Positions 1 to 6,052 are shown, counted from the first letter of the stretch. The stretch is DNA of 10,379 nucleotides from CAYRIF01 sp964424205 (GCA_964424205.1 CAYRIF010000123.1:1-10379), one strand, 5' to 3'. The notes: generated by a model from the sequence alone, not told the origin. A program made the numbers and translations.

Positions 1-1915
1 TTTCTGCGAAAGTGGCAGCGTTTGTAGGATTGCTACTGTTGTTGGTGATGACGGGAGCAACATTACATACTGTTAGACTATTGTCAGTTACTGCAGCTAC
101 TACTCCAGTGTTGTAAGCCGCTGTTATTACTTTGCCGTCTGCGTCAACTTGGGCAGCACCAATCACACCTGCATAAGTACCATCTCCGTTGCTATCTGTA
201 TTTGGAGATCCATATGCTTCATTTGCATCGCCACAACCATCTCCATCCGAGTCTGTATCAAGATGATTATAGATTCCGTCATTATCCGTATCGCACGGGA
301 ATACTGAGAAACGCGCTTGTCCTTTCATATTCGTTGGCCCAACCACCAATTGATCTAATACAATATCATTTGTTCCTATGGTATTCCAGATCACTGTTAC
401 TGGACTGGTAGTAAAGTCCATTGGAAATAGTGGACCACCAGATGTTTTTGAACCATATAACGATACATTTCCCTGATTGTCCACAATTAATCTAATTAAT
501 GGATTATTAGCAGTTCCAGTTAGCTGCCATATGTTTTGAACACCATTTTCCCCATAACCAAACCCGTCTGTAAATTTTATATCATTTCCAGCAGAGGGCA
601 AATGAAATTGAATTTCATTTGCCAGATTCACACCATTTATCGTAACATTAAAAGAGTTGTCCAAAGTATACGTATCCATAATGAAAACCCCTGTTCCTGC
701 AATAAAAGAATTAGAAAAAGAATCGCCTGCATTAAGGTCATAATTAAATATATCCATGGCAGCTGCGGGACATTCATCAGTATCTAAAACCCCATCATTG
801 TCATCATCTAAATCAAAAGCATCTGCAACACCGTCACTATCGTTATCATTAAATACGGGGTCACAAGCATCTGCAATACCATCTCCATCAGCATCTGGAC
901 CAACTGTTGTTACAGCTACTGTAGTTGCCTGTGGACTCCCTGCTATAGTTGGTATACCATTGGCGTCTACACCTGCTGGTGTATTTGCCAAATTATTAGC
1001 TGCTGTTAAATCTGCAGTTGTAAAAGTACCTGCGGCTTCTAAAGCATCTGGACAACCGTCTCCATCAGAGTCTGTGTCTAAACAATTTACAATACCATCG
1101 TTATCTGTATCTGGCATGAATATCACCGTAAATGTAATCCATTCGTTAAATGTTTCTCCTGCAATTCCTGAAATGCCTAAACCAGGCAAACGATTGCTTG
1201 GGCTTGCTGCTGTTCCGGCTCCAAGTAATGCTGTTTTTAGCACAGTGGCGCTAGTTGATCCTAATGGAAATTCAACATACCATTCTGCAGCACTATTAAA
1301 TAAATTATACACACGTATATTACTTCCATTTGATATGTTTCCTGTAGTAGCTAACCCTTCAATTTGTCGGTTATTTAAATTAAATCCTCCTGCTGCTCCC
1401 TGGCTGTACATGCCAGCATTTGGAGATGCCTTATCAACATAATACGCATCTCCAGTTCCCCCTGTCCATGAAATAGTCAAGTCACTTGCCTCACTATTAC
1501 CTCCAGCTGTATTAATAGTTTGGTACAATCGAATAACTGGAATATATCCTTGTGTAACACCGGTGATGTTGATATTATATTCGAAAGCGTCTGAACCTCC
1601 TGCTTGGTTATTATTTTGGATTTTAATTCCATCCGCAGAAGCGGTATAACTTTGTCCGCTGTACCCAACTGAAGAGTTTTGGGTAATGGTATAATTTGCA
1701 GTAACAGTTCCATTTGTTAATGTTCCTGTTTGCCCCCCTGAAAATGTAGCTAAAACTTCGGGACATTCATCAGTATCCAAAATCCCATCATTATCGTCAT
1801 CTAAATCAACGGCATCTAGCACCCCGTCCATATCCGCATCTTGGGCAACAACAAAAGTGACACTCGTAAATAATAAAGAAAATATTAAACCGAATTTAAG
1901 TATTGATTTAATCAT
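1..1915 (-). CDS. Large exported protein with thrombospondin type 3 (TSP3) calcium-binding repeats, 3' end outside window
   Basis: An open frame runs without a stop from the ATG at 1915 to the left edge, giving 638 residues. Residues 1-25 form a signal peptide (MIKSILKFGLIFSLLF, ending VVAQ before DADMDG). Aspartate-rich TSP3 repeats lie at about residues 26-52, 268-291, 340-382 and 542-566; they are known Ca2+-binding linkers in secreted Bacteroidota proteins. Between them sit two beta-rich, Gly/Asn/Thr-rich cores (about 53-267 and 384-541) that I do not recognise. All eight cysteines (51, 278, 288, 351, 381, 541, 561, 617) fall in or next to the aspartate-rich linkers, none in the cores. 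The two core-plus-linker units share flanking sequences, so the protein is modular. Inference: a cell-surface or secreted structural or adhesive protein, probably exported by type IX secretion, whose sorting domain would lie beyond the window. The start is chosen because it begins a classical signal peptide. No consensus -7 box (TAnnTTTG) was found upstream. Confidence 0.88.
   Translation of the reverse strand, partial: MIKSILKFGLIFSLLFTSVTFVVAQDADMDGVLDAVDLDDDNDGILDTDECPEVLATFSGGQTGTLTNGTVTANYTITQNSSVGYSGQSYTASADGIKIQNNNQAGGSDAFEYNINITGVTQGYIPVIRLYQTINTAGGNSEASDLTISWTGGTGDAYYVDKASPNAGMYSQGAAGGFNLNNRQIEGLATTGNISNGSNIRVYNLFNSAAEWYVEFPLGSTSATVLKTALLGAGTAASPSNRLPGLGISGIAGETFNEWITFTVIFMPDTDNDGIVNCLDTDSDGDGCPDALEAAGTFTTADLTAANNLANTPAGVDANGIPTIAGSPQATTVAVTTVGPDADGDGIADACDPVFNDNDSDGVADAFDLDDDNDGVLDTDECPAAAMDIFNYDLNAGDSFSNSFIAGTGVFIMDTYTLDNSFNVTINGVNLANEIQFHLPSAGNDIKFTDGFGYGENGVQNIWQLTGTANNPLIRLIVDNQGNVSLYGSKTSGGPLFPMDFTTSPVTVIWNTIGTNDIVLDQLVVGPTNMKGQARFSVFPCDTDNDGIYNHLDTDSDGDGCGDANEAYGSPNTDSNGDGTYAGVIGAAQVDADGKVITAAYNTGVVAAVTDNSLTVCNVAPVITNNSSNPTNAATFAE
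218..292 (-). repeat. TSP3 repeat block 4 (module 2 exit linker)
   Basis: Encodes residues 542-566, a near-copy of block 2 (DTDNDGIYNHLDTDSDGDGC). The linker after it (VDADGKVITAA) also matches the one after block 2 (VDANGIPTIAG), so the duplicated unit extends past the TSP3 motif. Confidence 0.75.
770..898 (-). repeat. TSP3 repeat block 3 (double, module 2 entry linker)
   Basis: Encodes residues 340-382. It is the longest aspartate-rich stretch: DADGDGIADACDP, then NDNDSDGVADAFDLDDDND, then GVLDTDEC. The last part duplicates block 1. Confidence 0.8.
1043..1114 (-). repeat. TSP3 repeat block 2 (module 1 exit linker)
   Basis: Encodes residues 268-291, including DTDNDGIVNCLDTDSDGDGC. The same 20 residues, with only Val/Tyr and Cys/His changes, recur at 233-292. 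The blocks are therefore paired entry and exit linkers around two different cores. Confidence 0.8.
1760..1840 (-). repeat. TSP3 repeat block 1 (module 1 entry linker)
   Basis: Encodes residues 26-52 of the exported protein, directly after the signal peptide. It contains DADMDGVLD followed by DLDDDNDGILDTDECP. The second part recurs almost exactly at 767-814 (one Ile/Val change), at both protein and DNA level. The spacing of Asp, Asn and Gly is that of calcium-coordinating TSP3 motifs. Confidence 0.8.
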
Positions 1916-2005
1916 AGTTTTTGTCTTATATATAGTTGATATTAATGGAAGGAAAAATTCCTCTCCATAGGTAGGATTTATTGTATTGTCTTTTATTGTT
2001 GTTCT

Positions 2006-2140
2006 TATAGCTGTCATTCTTTATAATTTTATAGCTGTTCATTCATAAAAGGCGGCTTAACAATGAAGCCGTTTTTTCAAAACCAATATTTTTCGAATAA
2101 ATGCATAGCTGTTATTTCATTTTAGCTGTTTATTTATATA
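2006..2140. repeat. Four degenerate TAGCTGTT-type direct repeats
   Basis: The motif (A)TAGCTGT(T) followed by ATT-rich sequence occurs four times in 135 bases: tatagctgtcattc at 2006, tatagctgttcattc at 2030, catagctgttatttc at 2104 and tttagctgtttattt at 2121. The copies form two close pairs (24 and 17 bases apart) on either side of the hairpin at 2047-2077. They could be repeated protein-binding sites or the remains of a small duplication; no function can be assigned. Confidence 0.45.
2047..2077. terminator. Terminator-like hairpin, roughly symmetric
   Basis: The arms CGGCTT (2053-2058) and AAGCCG (2066-2071) enclose a 7-nt loop. Two possible G-U pairs and flanking A and T runs extend the stem. 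On the plus strand it is followed by TTTTTT; on the minus strand by CCTTTT. It has the shape of a Rho-independent terminator usable on either strand. On the minus strand it lies between pth and the TSP3 gene, so it could end readthrough from pth or lie in the TSP3 gene leader. Confidence 0.6.
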
Positions 2141-2299
2141 ATTTCAGTCCATAAACATTCGTCAAATGAATGACAAATGTTTTGCTGGTGCTACAAATGT
2201 GAAAATGAAAAGTTGATTAATAAAGTGGATTTTCATTTAAAACATATGATGTAAGGTAAAAGTGTTTCTTGGTATTTTAAGGATATAATTACCTTTCTA

Positions 2300-2347
2300 T
2301 AGAATTTTAATTCTAAATAATCATAGAATAATTATATTTATAATTAT
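2300..2347. repeat. Two adjacent AT-rich perfect palindromes
   Basis: 2300-2315 is TAGAATT-TT-AATTCTA. 2328-2347 is ATAATTATA-TT-TATAATTAT. Both are perfect inverted repeats with a two-base TT centre, only 12 bases apart. In such AT-rich DNA some palindromes arise by chance, but 7- and 9-bp perfect arms side by side are notable. They may be binding sites or cruciform-prone DNA. Confidence 0.45.
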
Positions 2348-2598
2348 GTAAGAAAATAGTAATACCAATATATTTTCAGTTTATATATTCATAATTACAT
2401 CTATGAAATATTATTTTTTCAAAACAATCCCAAAACTGTACAGTATCCCATAATGAGAATCTGTATTATTTCACTTGTTGCAACTAGTCTGAGTACGTCA
2501 TTTTCACCTGACCCACTACATGTGGATAGGTAGCCGCTAAATCAGTGCTATAAATTGAGGAGTATTCACAATGGGTATGAGAATTGTTGCTGTGGGGA

Positions 2599-2617
2599 TA
2601 GCGGAATAACTCCGCTA
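2599..2617 (-). other. Hairpin overlapping the pth stop codon
   Basis: TAGCGGA and TCCGCTA are perfect 7-bp arms around a 5-nt loop, and the TAG stop codon of pth forms the first bases of the stem on the minus strand. The stem is followed by TCCCC rather than a T run, so it is not a classical terminator. It could protect the mRNA 3' end or slow transcription. Confidence 0.4.
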
Positions 2618-3175
2618 ATCATTAAATTCAGTCATGGTTCTATTAATACCAATGGTACAAAAAGACAATATCATCTTCGTGGCTTTTAAAAAATAGGAGG
2701 GAAGGTCTTCAAACTCTGATTTTTTAAAGGGGCTGAGTACATAGTCTACTTGCTGTCCTCTCGAAAAATCATCGCCGATACCAAACTTTAGTCGTGCGTA
2801 ATTTGCCCCTCCTGTGGCTTGCTCAATGTCTTTGAGTCCGTTGTGTCCTGCCGCAGAGCCTTTGGCTCTCAGGCGCAAATTGCCAAAGGGCAATGCCAGG
2901 TCATCAACGACTACGAGTACTTTGTCTTTCGGTATTTTGAGCTCCTTCATCCAGTAGTTCACGGCCTTGCCACTGAGGTTCATGTAGGTGGTTGGTTTGA
3001 TAAGGTGAATATGCCTTCCTTTATACTTAAATTCAGTTTTGAATGCATGCCTGTTGATTTCAAATTTGGCATTATGTGCTGCTGCCAAGTGGTCAAGAGT
3101 CAAAAAACCGATGTTATGCCTTGTCACTTCATATTCGGGACCAATATTCCCAAGTCCTACAATGAGGTATTTCAT
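2615..3175 (-). CDS. pth: Peptidyl-tRNA hydrolase
   Basis: Cytoplasmic enzyme that cleaves the ester bond of peptidyl-tRNA released from stalled ribosomes, recycling tRNA. The 186 residues match the usual length of bacterial Pth. Visible family motifs are GLGNIGPEY (residues 7-15, with Asn10), TRHNIGF with catalytic His20, KPTTYMNLSG with Asn66, VVDDLALPFG with Asp91, and GHNGLKDIE with His111 and Asn112. These correspond to the E. coli residues Asn10, His20, Asn68, Asp93, His113 and Asn114. The C-terminal 20 residues (about 167-186) do not look conserved. The start at 3175 is fixed by the N-terminal MKYLIVGLGN; an upstream ATG in the leader is closed by a stop after nine codons. It lies 147 bases downstream of the universal stress gene on the same strand, separated by a pyrimidine-rich tract, and has no obvious promoter box of its own. 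Confidence 0.97.
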   Translation of the reverse strand: MKYLIVGLGNIGPEYEVTRHNIGFLTLDHLAAAHNAKFEINRHAFKTEFKYKGRHIHLIKPTTYMNLSGKAVNYWMKELKIPKDKVLVVVDDLALPFGNLRLRAKGSAAGHNGLKDIEQATGGANYARLKFGIGDDFSRGQQVDYVLSPFKKSEFEDLPSYFLKATKMILSFCTIGINRTMTEFND

Positions 3176-3238
3176 CTGTCTATAATCTATTTTGGATTGA
3201 ACTGTACATCGCTGAGTTCCTCATTCACTTTTCCCTAA

Positions 3239-3318
3239 TTCCTCTCTTCTCCCTCTTTCCTCTTTCCTCTTTTTTCTTCTCTCTCTTTCCTCTTTCCTCT
3301 TTCCACTCTCTTCTTTTT
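3239..3318. repeat. Homopyrimidine/homopurine tract with heptamer repeats
   Basis: 3239-3304 is 66 bases of uninterrupted C and T on the plus strand (all purine on the minus strand). After a single A at 3305 it continues as pyrimidine to 3318. Inside it a 20-mer, ctctttcctctttcctcttt, occurs identically at 3253-3272 and 3283-3302, each copy built from a 7-base unit (ctctttc). It fills most of the gap between the universal stress gene and pth. Such tracts can adopt triplex DNA and are prone to slippage; on the minus-strand transcript it would be a long GGAAAGA-type purine run. Confidence 0.8.
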
Positions 3319-3322
3319 AACC

Positions 3323-4243
3323 TCATATTTCTCTAAGCATTTCAATCCACCCCGCAGCTTTCCCTTTTGGTCTTACAATCAGCATGGGTATTTTATTATC
3401 TATTTGGATGAGTCTTTCTGCAAGGCTTCCCATAAACAGCGCGGTGGTAGAAGACCTACCTTTTGCACCAAAAAGAATCATGTCAACGGCTAGTTCTTGC
3501 GCTTTTTCATAAATGGCATTTACTGGAGAACTATCTTCGTCAAGTGTATAGCACTCGGTCATTTTCACACCTACAGTGTCTATGTTTTTGATAAATTTAT
3601 CATAATCTTCCTTGGCATATTTCTTCATACGCGCTGCAAATTGTTCGTATGATTTGTTGGTGTAGTGGTATCCTACAGGAACTCTGAATACATTTTGACA
3701 AATAATCTCCACGTTATTATCAATTGTTCTGGACAATGAAATGGCTTTTTCTAATGCATTTTTTGAATAATGAGAAAAATCTAAGGGCACCAGTAATTTA
3801 TTAACCATAGGCGTAGTATTTTCGGGGATAATCATCAGTGAGCATGTTGCCCTTCTCGCCAATCGATAGGTAAATACGCCAGTCCCTTTTAAATTGATTT
3901 TTTCTCCAGCAATCACCAAGTCAATTTTGTACTTGTCTATCATGTCCAGCACTTTACTGGCACGCTGTCCTCTTTCTACAATATAGTTTATTTTGATATG
4001 CTGATTTGAGAAATGGGACTGAACCGACTCCTTAATTTTTAAAATCCTATCTGCCATGGCATTTTTTAGAAGCCCTGGAAATTCCTCTTCAACTTTTTTT
4101 GGGATACTGAAGTTTTTGATAACATTCACAAAATAGATTTCCTCTGCCTCTGAGTGATTACTCATAAAGGAGGCAAACTGCGTGATGTTTTCATCGAGTG
4201 CGGTTAAATCTACGGCAACTAAAATTTTCTTAAAATCGTACAT
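3323..4243 (-). CDS. Universal stress protein, two tandem Usp domains
   Basis: Cytoplasmic protein of 306 residues made of two Usp (alpha/beta nucleotide-binding) domains. Domain 1 is about residues 1-140, opening with FKKILVAVDLT. Domain 2 is about 146-293, opening with NKLLVPLDFS. Domain 2 has the canonical ATP-binding pattern G-x2-G-x9-G-S at Gly259, Gly262, Gly272 and Ser273 (GAKGRSSTTALFMGS) followed by a strand ending in IVRP. Domain 1 keeps the fold (AGEKINLKGTGVFTYRLAR, LMIIPE) but its glycine motif is degraded, so probably only the second half binds ATP. Tandem Usp proteins of about 280-300 residues are common in Bacteroidota and generally linked to stress; the ligand or partner here is unknown. 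It lies 66 bases after the aminotransferase on the same strand, close enough for cotranscription, and no clear promoter box is visible in that gap. Confidence 0.93.
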   Translation of the reverse strand: MYDFKKILVAVDLTALDENITQFASFMSNHSEAEEIYFVNVIKNFSIPKKVEEEFPGLLKNAMADRILKIKESVQSHFSNQHIKINYIVERGQRASKVLDMIDKYKIDLVIAGEKINLKGTGVFTYRLARRATCSLMIIPENTTPMVNKLLVPLDFSHYSKNALEKAISLSRTIDNNVEIICQNVFRVPVGYHYTNKSYEQFAARMKKYAKEDYDKFIKNIDTVGVKMTECYTLDEDSSPVNAIYEKAQELAVDMILFGAKGRSSTTALFMGSLAERLIQIDNKIPMLIVRPKGKAAGWIEMLREI

Positions 4244-4309
4244 AATGCTGTCTTTTGAAATTTTGGTCTTTCAAACTGCAAATCTCACTAATTTAATCGT
4301 AATTAAAAA

Positions 4310-5395
4310 TTATACTGCCTTAAATTCAGCTAGAAAATCGACCAGCATTTCAAATTGTTCCTTAGAATGTGCTGGAAAGTTGGCAATTCGTATTTGAGAG
4401 TCCTTATTTTTCCCGTAACCTGCACTTAATATCATTCCTTTTTCGGCAGCGGCGGCTATTATTTTGGAAGACGGAATGTTCGTATTCGCTACAATGACTG
4501 TCTTTGATTGGTGCTGTTCGTTGTCTACAAACGGACTTAAAATAGCATGTTCATTTATCATATTGTATAAAATAGCCGCTTTATACACGGTTTCTCTTCT
4601 GATTGATGCAATGCCACGATCAAGCATATCTTTGACTACTCTCCCCAAAACATATATGGCAAGTACATTCGGAGTGGCAGGAGTTTGGTGTTTCTTAGCT
4701 TTTTCTAGAAAAGAAGGAATGGAATGATAGCTTCCAATTGAAACCTGTTTTTCTTTTAATGAGAGGGCTTTATCCACACATTTATTGTTAACAATCCAAA
4801 CCCCGAGCCCAGCAGGTAGTCCAAATCCCTTCTGGACAGAAAAATAGAGCGAATCGATTTTTTTTAAATCAATATCGATATAGGGCAGTGCCGACACACA
4901 ATCCACGGCTATGATTTTATCGGGATGCCATGCCTTTAGTTGATAAATGTCTTCTAATGGTTGTGCTGCTCCAGTACTGGTTTCATTTTGTGCTATAGTG
5001 ATTAATTCTGCACTTTTTGGAATATTTACTTTATCTATGGAAGTGCAAGTCCCTTCTGAAATTTTATGAATTCCTGCCCTTCGGTTCAGCGCTATTGCTG
5101 TATCGTAAAATTTCTTAGAAAAAGCACCGTTTACGATATGGAATGATTCTTTCTCCACACAATTTTCTATCAGCAGCGACCATACTTCAGAAGCCGATGA
5201 TGTGAAAAACAGATGATAGTCGTCGGGAACATTGAGCAATTCCCTTAGATTATCAGTCGTTTCTTTTGAGATTTTTTCATAACCCTTAGATCGATGTGAA
5301 ATAGAAGGCACTTGCTCTTTTAGCGCTTGTTTGATATGCTCTTCTACGGTATAAAATAACGCAGACGGACCTGCTGTGAAAAATAATTGTTTCAT
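4310..5395 (-). CDS. serC: Class V PLP-dependent aminotransferase, probable phosphoserine aminotransferase
   Basis: Cytoplasmic PLP enzyme of 361 residues, fold type I, aminotransferase class V. Probable reaction: 3-phosphohydroxypyruvate plus glutamate to phosphoserine plus 2-oxoglutarate. Visible motifs are FFTAGPSAL at the N terminus (the GPS loop), ISHRSKGYEKI (residues 32-42, like the SHRSK motif of SerC), FTSSASE (64-70, phosphate-binding turn), AVDCVSALPYIDIDL with Asp165 that would contact the pyridine nitrogen, SVQKGFGLPAGLG with Lys189 as the Schiff-base lysine, TPATPNVLAIY (238-248), and a C-terminal QIRIANFPAHS with Arg336 as likely carboxylate binder. It is not the classical E. 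coli-like SerC but a divergent relative, so other class V activities (for example alanine-glyoxylate type) are possible. The neighbouring SerB-SerA fusion supports serine synthesis. A -7 box lies 27 bases upstream of the start. Confidence 0.82.
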   Translation of the reverse strand: MKQLFFTAGPSALFYTVEEHIKQALKEQVPSISHRSKGYEKISKETTDNLRELLNVPDDYHLFFTSSASEVWSLLIENCVEKESFHIVNGAFSKKFYDTAIALNRRAGIHKISEGTCTSIDKVNIPKSAELITIAQNETSTGAAQPLEDIYQLKAWHPDKIIAVDCVSALPYIDIDLKKIDSLYFSVQKGFGLPAGLGVWIVNNKCVDKALSLKEKQVSIGSYHSIPSFLEKAKKHQTPATPNVLAIYVLGRVVKDMLDRGIASIRRETVYKAAILYNMINEHAILSPFVDNEQHQSKTVIVANTNIPSSKIIAAAAEKGMILSAGYGKNKDSQIRIANFPAHSKEQFEMLVDFLAEFKAV

Positions 5396-5421
5396 AGATT
5401 TAATATAAATTAACGGAATGT

Positions 5422-5429
5422 CAAAATTA
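5422..5429 (-). promoter_or_regulatory. Probable -7 box of the serC promoter
   Basis: On the minus strand TAATTTTG matches the Bacteroidota -7 consensus TAnnTTTG and ends 27 bases before the serC start codon. No good TTG/TTTG -33 element is seen at the usual spacing. The DNA immediately upstream of the box is the first copy of the 19-bp direct repeat (5431-5449), so the repeat would lie within the promoter. Confidence 0.5.
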
Positions 5430-5430
5430 G

Positions 5431-5449
5431 TTTTTTAACGTAAGAAAAG
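5431..5449. repeat. 19-bp direct repeat, copy 1
   Basis: ttttttaacgtaagaaaag, identical to 5553-5571. The flanking bases are also partly similar, so the duplicated stretch was probably nearer 28 bases. This copy lies directly upstream of the serC -7 box. Confidence 0.85.
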
Positions 5450-5461
5450 CTAATTACTCCA

Positions 5462-5527
5462 TCAGAGTCTCTCGACAAGGACCCTGCATGTTGTAAAATA
5501 CGCAGCGTCCCTTTTAGGAGACTCTGA
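5462..5527. repeat. Palindromic element with perfect 10-bp terminal inverted repeats
   Basis: The ends TCAGAGTCTC (5462-5471) and GAGACTCTGA (5518-5527) are perfectly complementary. Inside, aaggaccctgc and gcagcgtccctt pair imperfectly, giving a long interrupted stem around a loop near atgttgtaaaatac. Placed between 19-bp direct repeats, it resembles a short non-coding palindromic or MITE-like element. No transposase is present, and only other genomic copies could confirm mobility. Confidence 0.5.
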
Positions 5528-5552
5528 GAGAGGTGGGGAAATTAAAGATTGA

Positions 5553-5571
5553 TTTTTTAACGTAAGAAAAG
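5553..5571. repeat. 19-bp direct repeat, copy 2
   Basis: Perfect copy of 5431-5449, 122 bases to the right, with the palindromic element between the two. Next to this copy the position equivalent to the serC -7 box has degenerated (tcaatcttta on the minus strand). Confidence 0.85.
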
Positions 5572-5662
5572 ATAGGAAATTCTTTTTTCTTTAAACTTAA
5601 AAGGTGTTACCTTCGTTAGATACTAACAGAGATATTAAATCTGAGTTCGATAATAAAACGAA

Positions 5663-5784
5663 CGTCATGCCGTAAAATTAATCACTATATTTTGAAAGGG
5701 ATTAATTTGAACGGTATCTGAAAGAGATTATGGATATTTTTATTTAATACTGAAAAAATATTGAATAAAAATTCCGCAATGACG
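5663..5784. repeat. Imperfect inverted repeat pair, possible decayed element
   Basis: cgtcatgccgtaaaatt (5663-5679) resembles the reverse complement of aaaaattccgcaatgacg (5767-5784), cgtcattgcggaattttt, with one gap and a few mismatches. A further 7-bp inverted repeat, ATTAATC/GATTAAT (5677-5683, 5700-5706), sits inside. This is compatible with a decayed small element, but the match is modest. Confidence 0.3.
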
Positions 5785-5917
5785 CCATATTCTATTTTAG
5801 ACTATATTCTTTAATCGAGGGCAGGACATGCAGATATTTCCACGTGGGTTTCGAACAGTTTTCCAAACCTAACATTTATAAATTACCGAGTGATTCTTTC
5901 TTCAAAACTGGACCTCA

Positions 5918-5933
5918 TTCCGATTCGTCGGAA
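5918..5933. other. Small hairpin with TTCG loop
   Basis: TTCCGA-TTCG-TCGGAA: perfect 6-bp arms around a TTCG tetraloop. The closing pair is A-T rather than the extra-stable C-G, and there is no following T run. It may be part of a larger degenerate element; no role is assigned. Confidence 0.3.
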
Positions 5934-5989
5934 CCTCGTAGTGGCTTGCCATTGCAGGATAACAGTGGATAGTTGCGATTTTAAGATAG

Positions 5990-6017
5990 CTCAAATCTTG
6001 TTTATTCGAGGTTTGAG
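5990..6017 (-). terminator. Hairpin downstream of the serB-serA fusion, possible terminator
   Basis: CTCAAATCTTG (5990-6000) and CGAGGTTTGAG (6007-6017) form 11 pairs if two G-U (or G-T-type) wobbles are allowed, around a 6-nt loop. On the minus strand it begins 35 bases after the fusion gene ends and is followed by CTATCTTAAAA, without a strong T run. It is the only sizeable stem shortly after this gene, so it is a weak terminator or mRNA-end stabiliser candidate. Confidence 0.4.
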
Positions 6018-6052
6018 TAAACCTTCGGCTCATGTGGATTTTTTAATGTATT

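Larger units (their letters stand above)
1916..2614. other. Gene-free, very AT-rich intergenic region upstream of the TSP3 protein gene
   Basis: About 700 bases with no convincing ORF, tRNA or rRNA on either strand. It holds a terminator-like hairpin at 2047-2077, four copies of a TAGCTGTT-like motif (about 2006-2025, 2030-2049, 2104-2120, 2121-2140), a nested inverted repeat at 2153-2182 (AAACATT/AATGTTT), and two AT-rich palindromes at 2300-2315 and 2328-2347. The right part, about 2400-2600, is less AT-rich but shows nothing I recognise. It may act as a long 5' leader or control region for the minus-strand gene at 1915. Confidence 0.6.
5396..6052. other. Gene-free, hairpin- and repeat-rich region between serC and the serB-serA fusion
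   Basis: About 660 bases with no credible ORF or RNA gene. From left to right it holds the serC promoter box, a 19-bp direct repeat pair (5431-5449, 5553-5571) around a palindromic element (5462-5527), an imperfect inverted repeat pair about 100 bases apart (5663-5680 and 5767-5784), a small hairpin with a TTCG loop (5918-5933), and an 11-bp hairpin downstream of the fusion gene (5990-6017). The density of secondary structure suggests decayed small mobile or palindromic elements. Confidence 0.6.

Noticed and set aside
756..1442. 228-residue open frame on the plus strand rich in Ser, Pro and Ala
   Set aside because: It is antisense to the TSP3 repeat protein. The Ser/Pro richness is what aspartate-rich repeat codons give on the opposite strand, and the minus frame has a signal peptide and family motifs.
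2400..2600. Less AT-rich intergenic stretch considered as a structured ncRNA (6S, tmRNA or similar)
   Set aside because: No tmRNA tag sequence, no long conserved stem and no promoter/terminator pair could be recognised by eye; a covariance-model search would be needed.
2819..3238. 139-residue open frame on the plus strand
   Set aside because: Antisense to pth, which has all its catalytic motifs; the product looks like no known protein.
3239..3304. Repeat array considered as a CRISPR or tandem-repeat locus
   Set aside because: Units are only 7 bases, pure pyrimidine, with no unique spacers and no cas genes.
4300..4335. AT-rich inverted repeat after the aminotransferase considered as a terminator
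   Set aside because: The stem is almost entirely A-T with a bulge and lacks a GC core, so termination is not supported; readthrough into the stress protein gene is plausible.
4464..4727. 87-residue plus-strand open frame with hydrophobic segments
   Set aside because: Antisense to the conserved C-terminal half of the aminotransferase; no start signal or family similarity seen.
5431..5571. Direct repeats considered as a minimal CRISPR or a phage attachment site pair
   Set aside because: Only two copies, no cas, integrase or tRNA nearby; the palindromic content between them fits a small element or regulatory duplication better.
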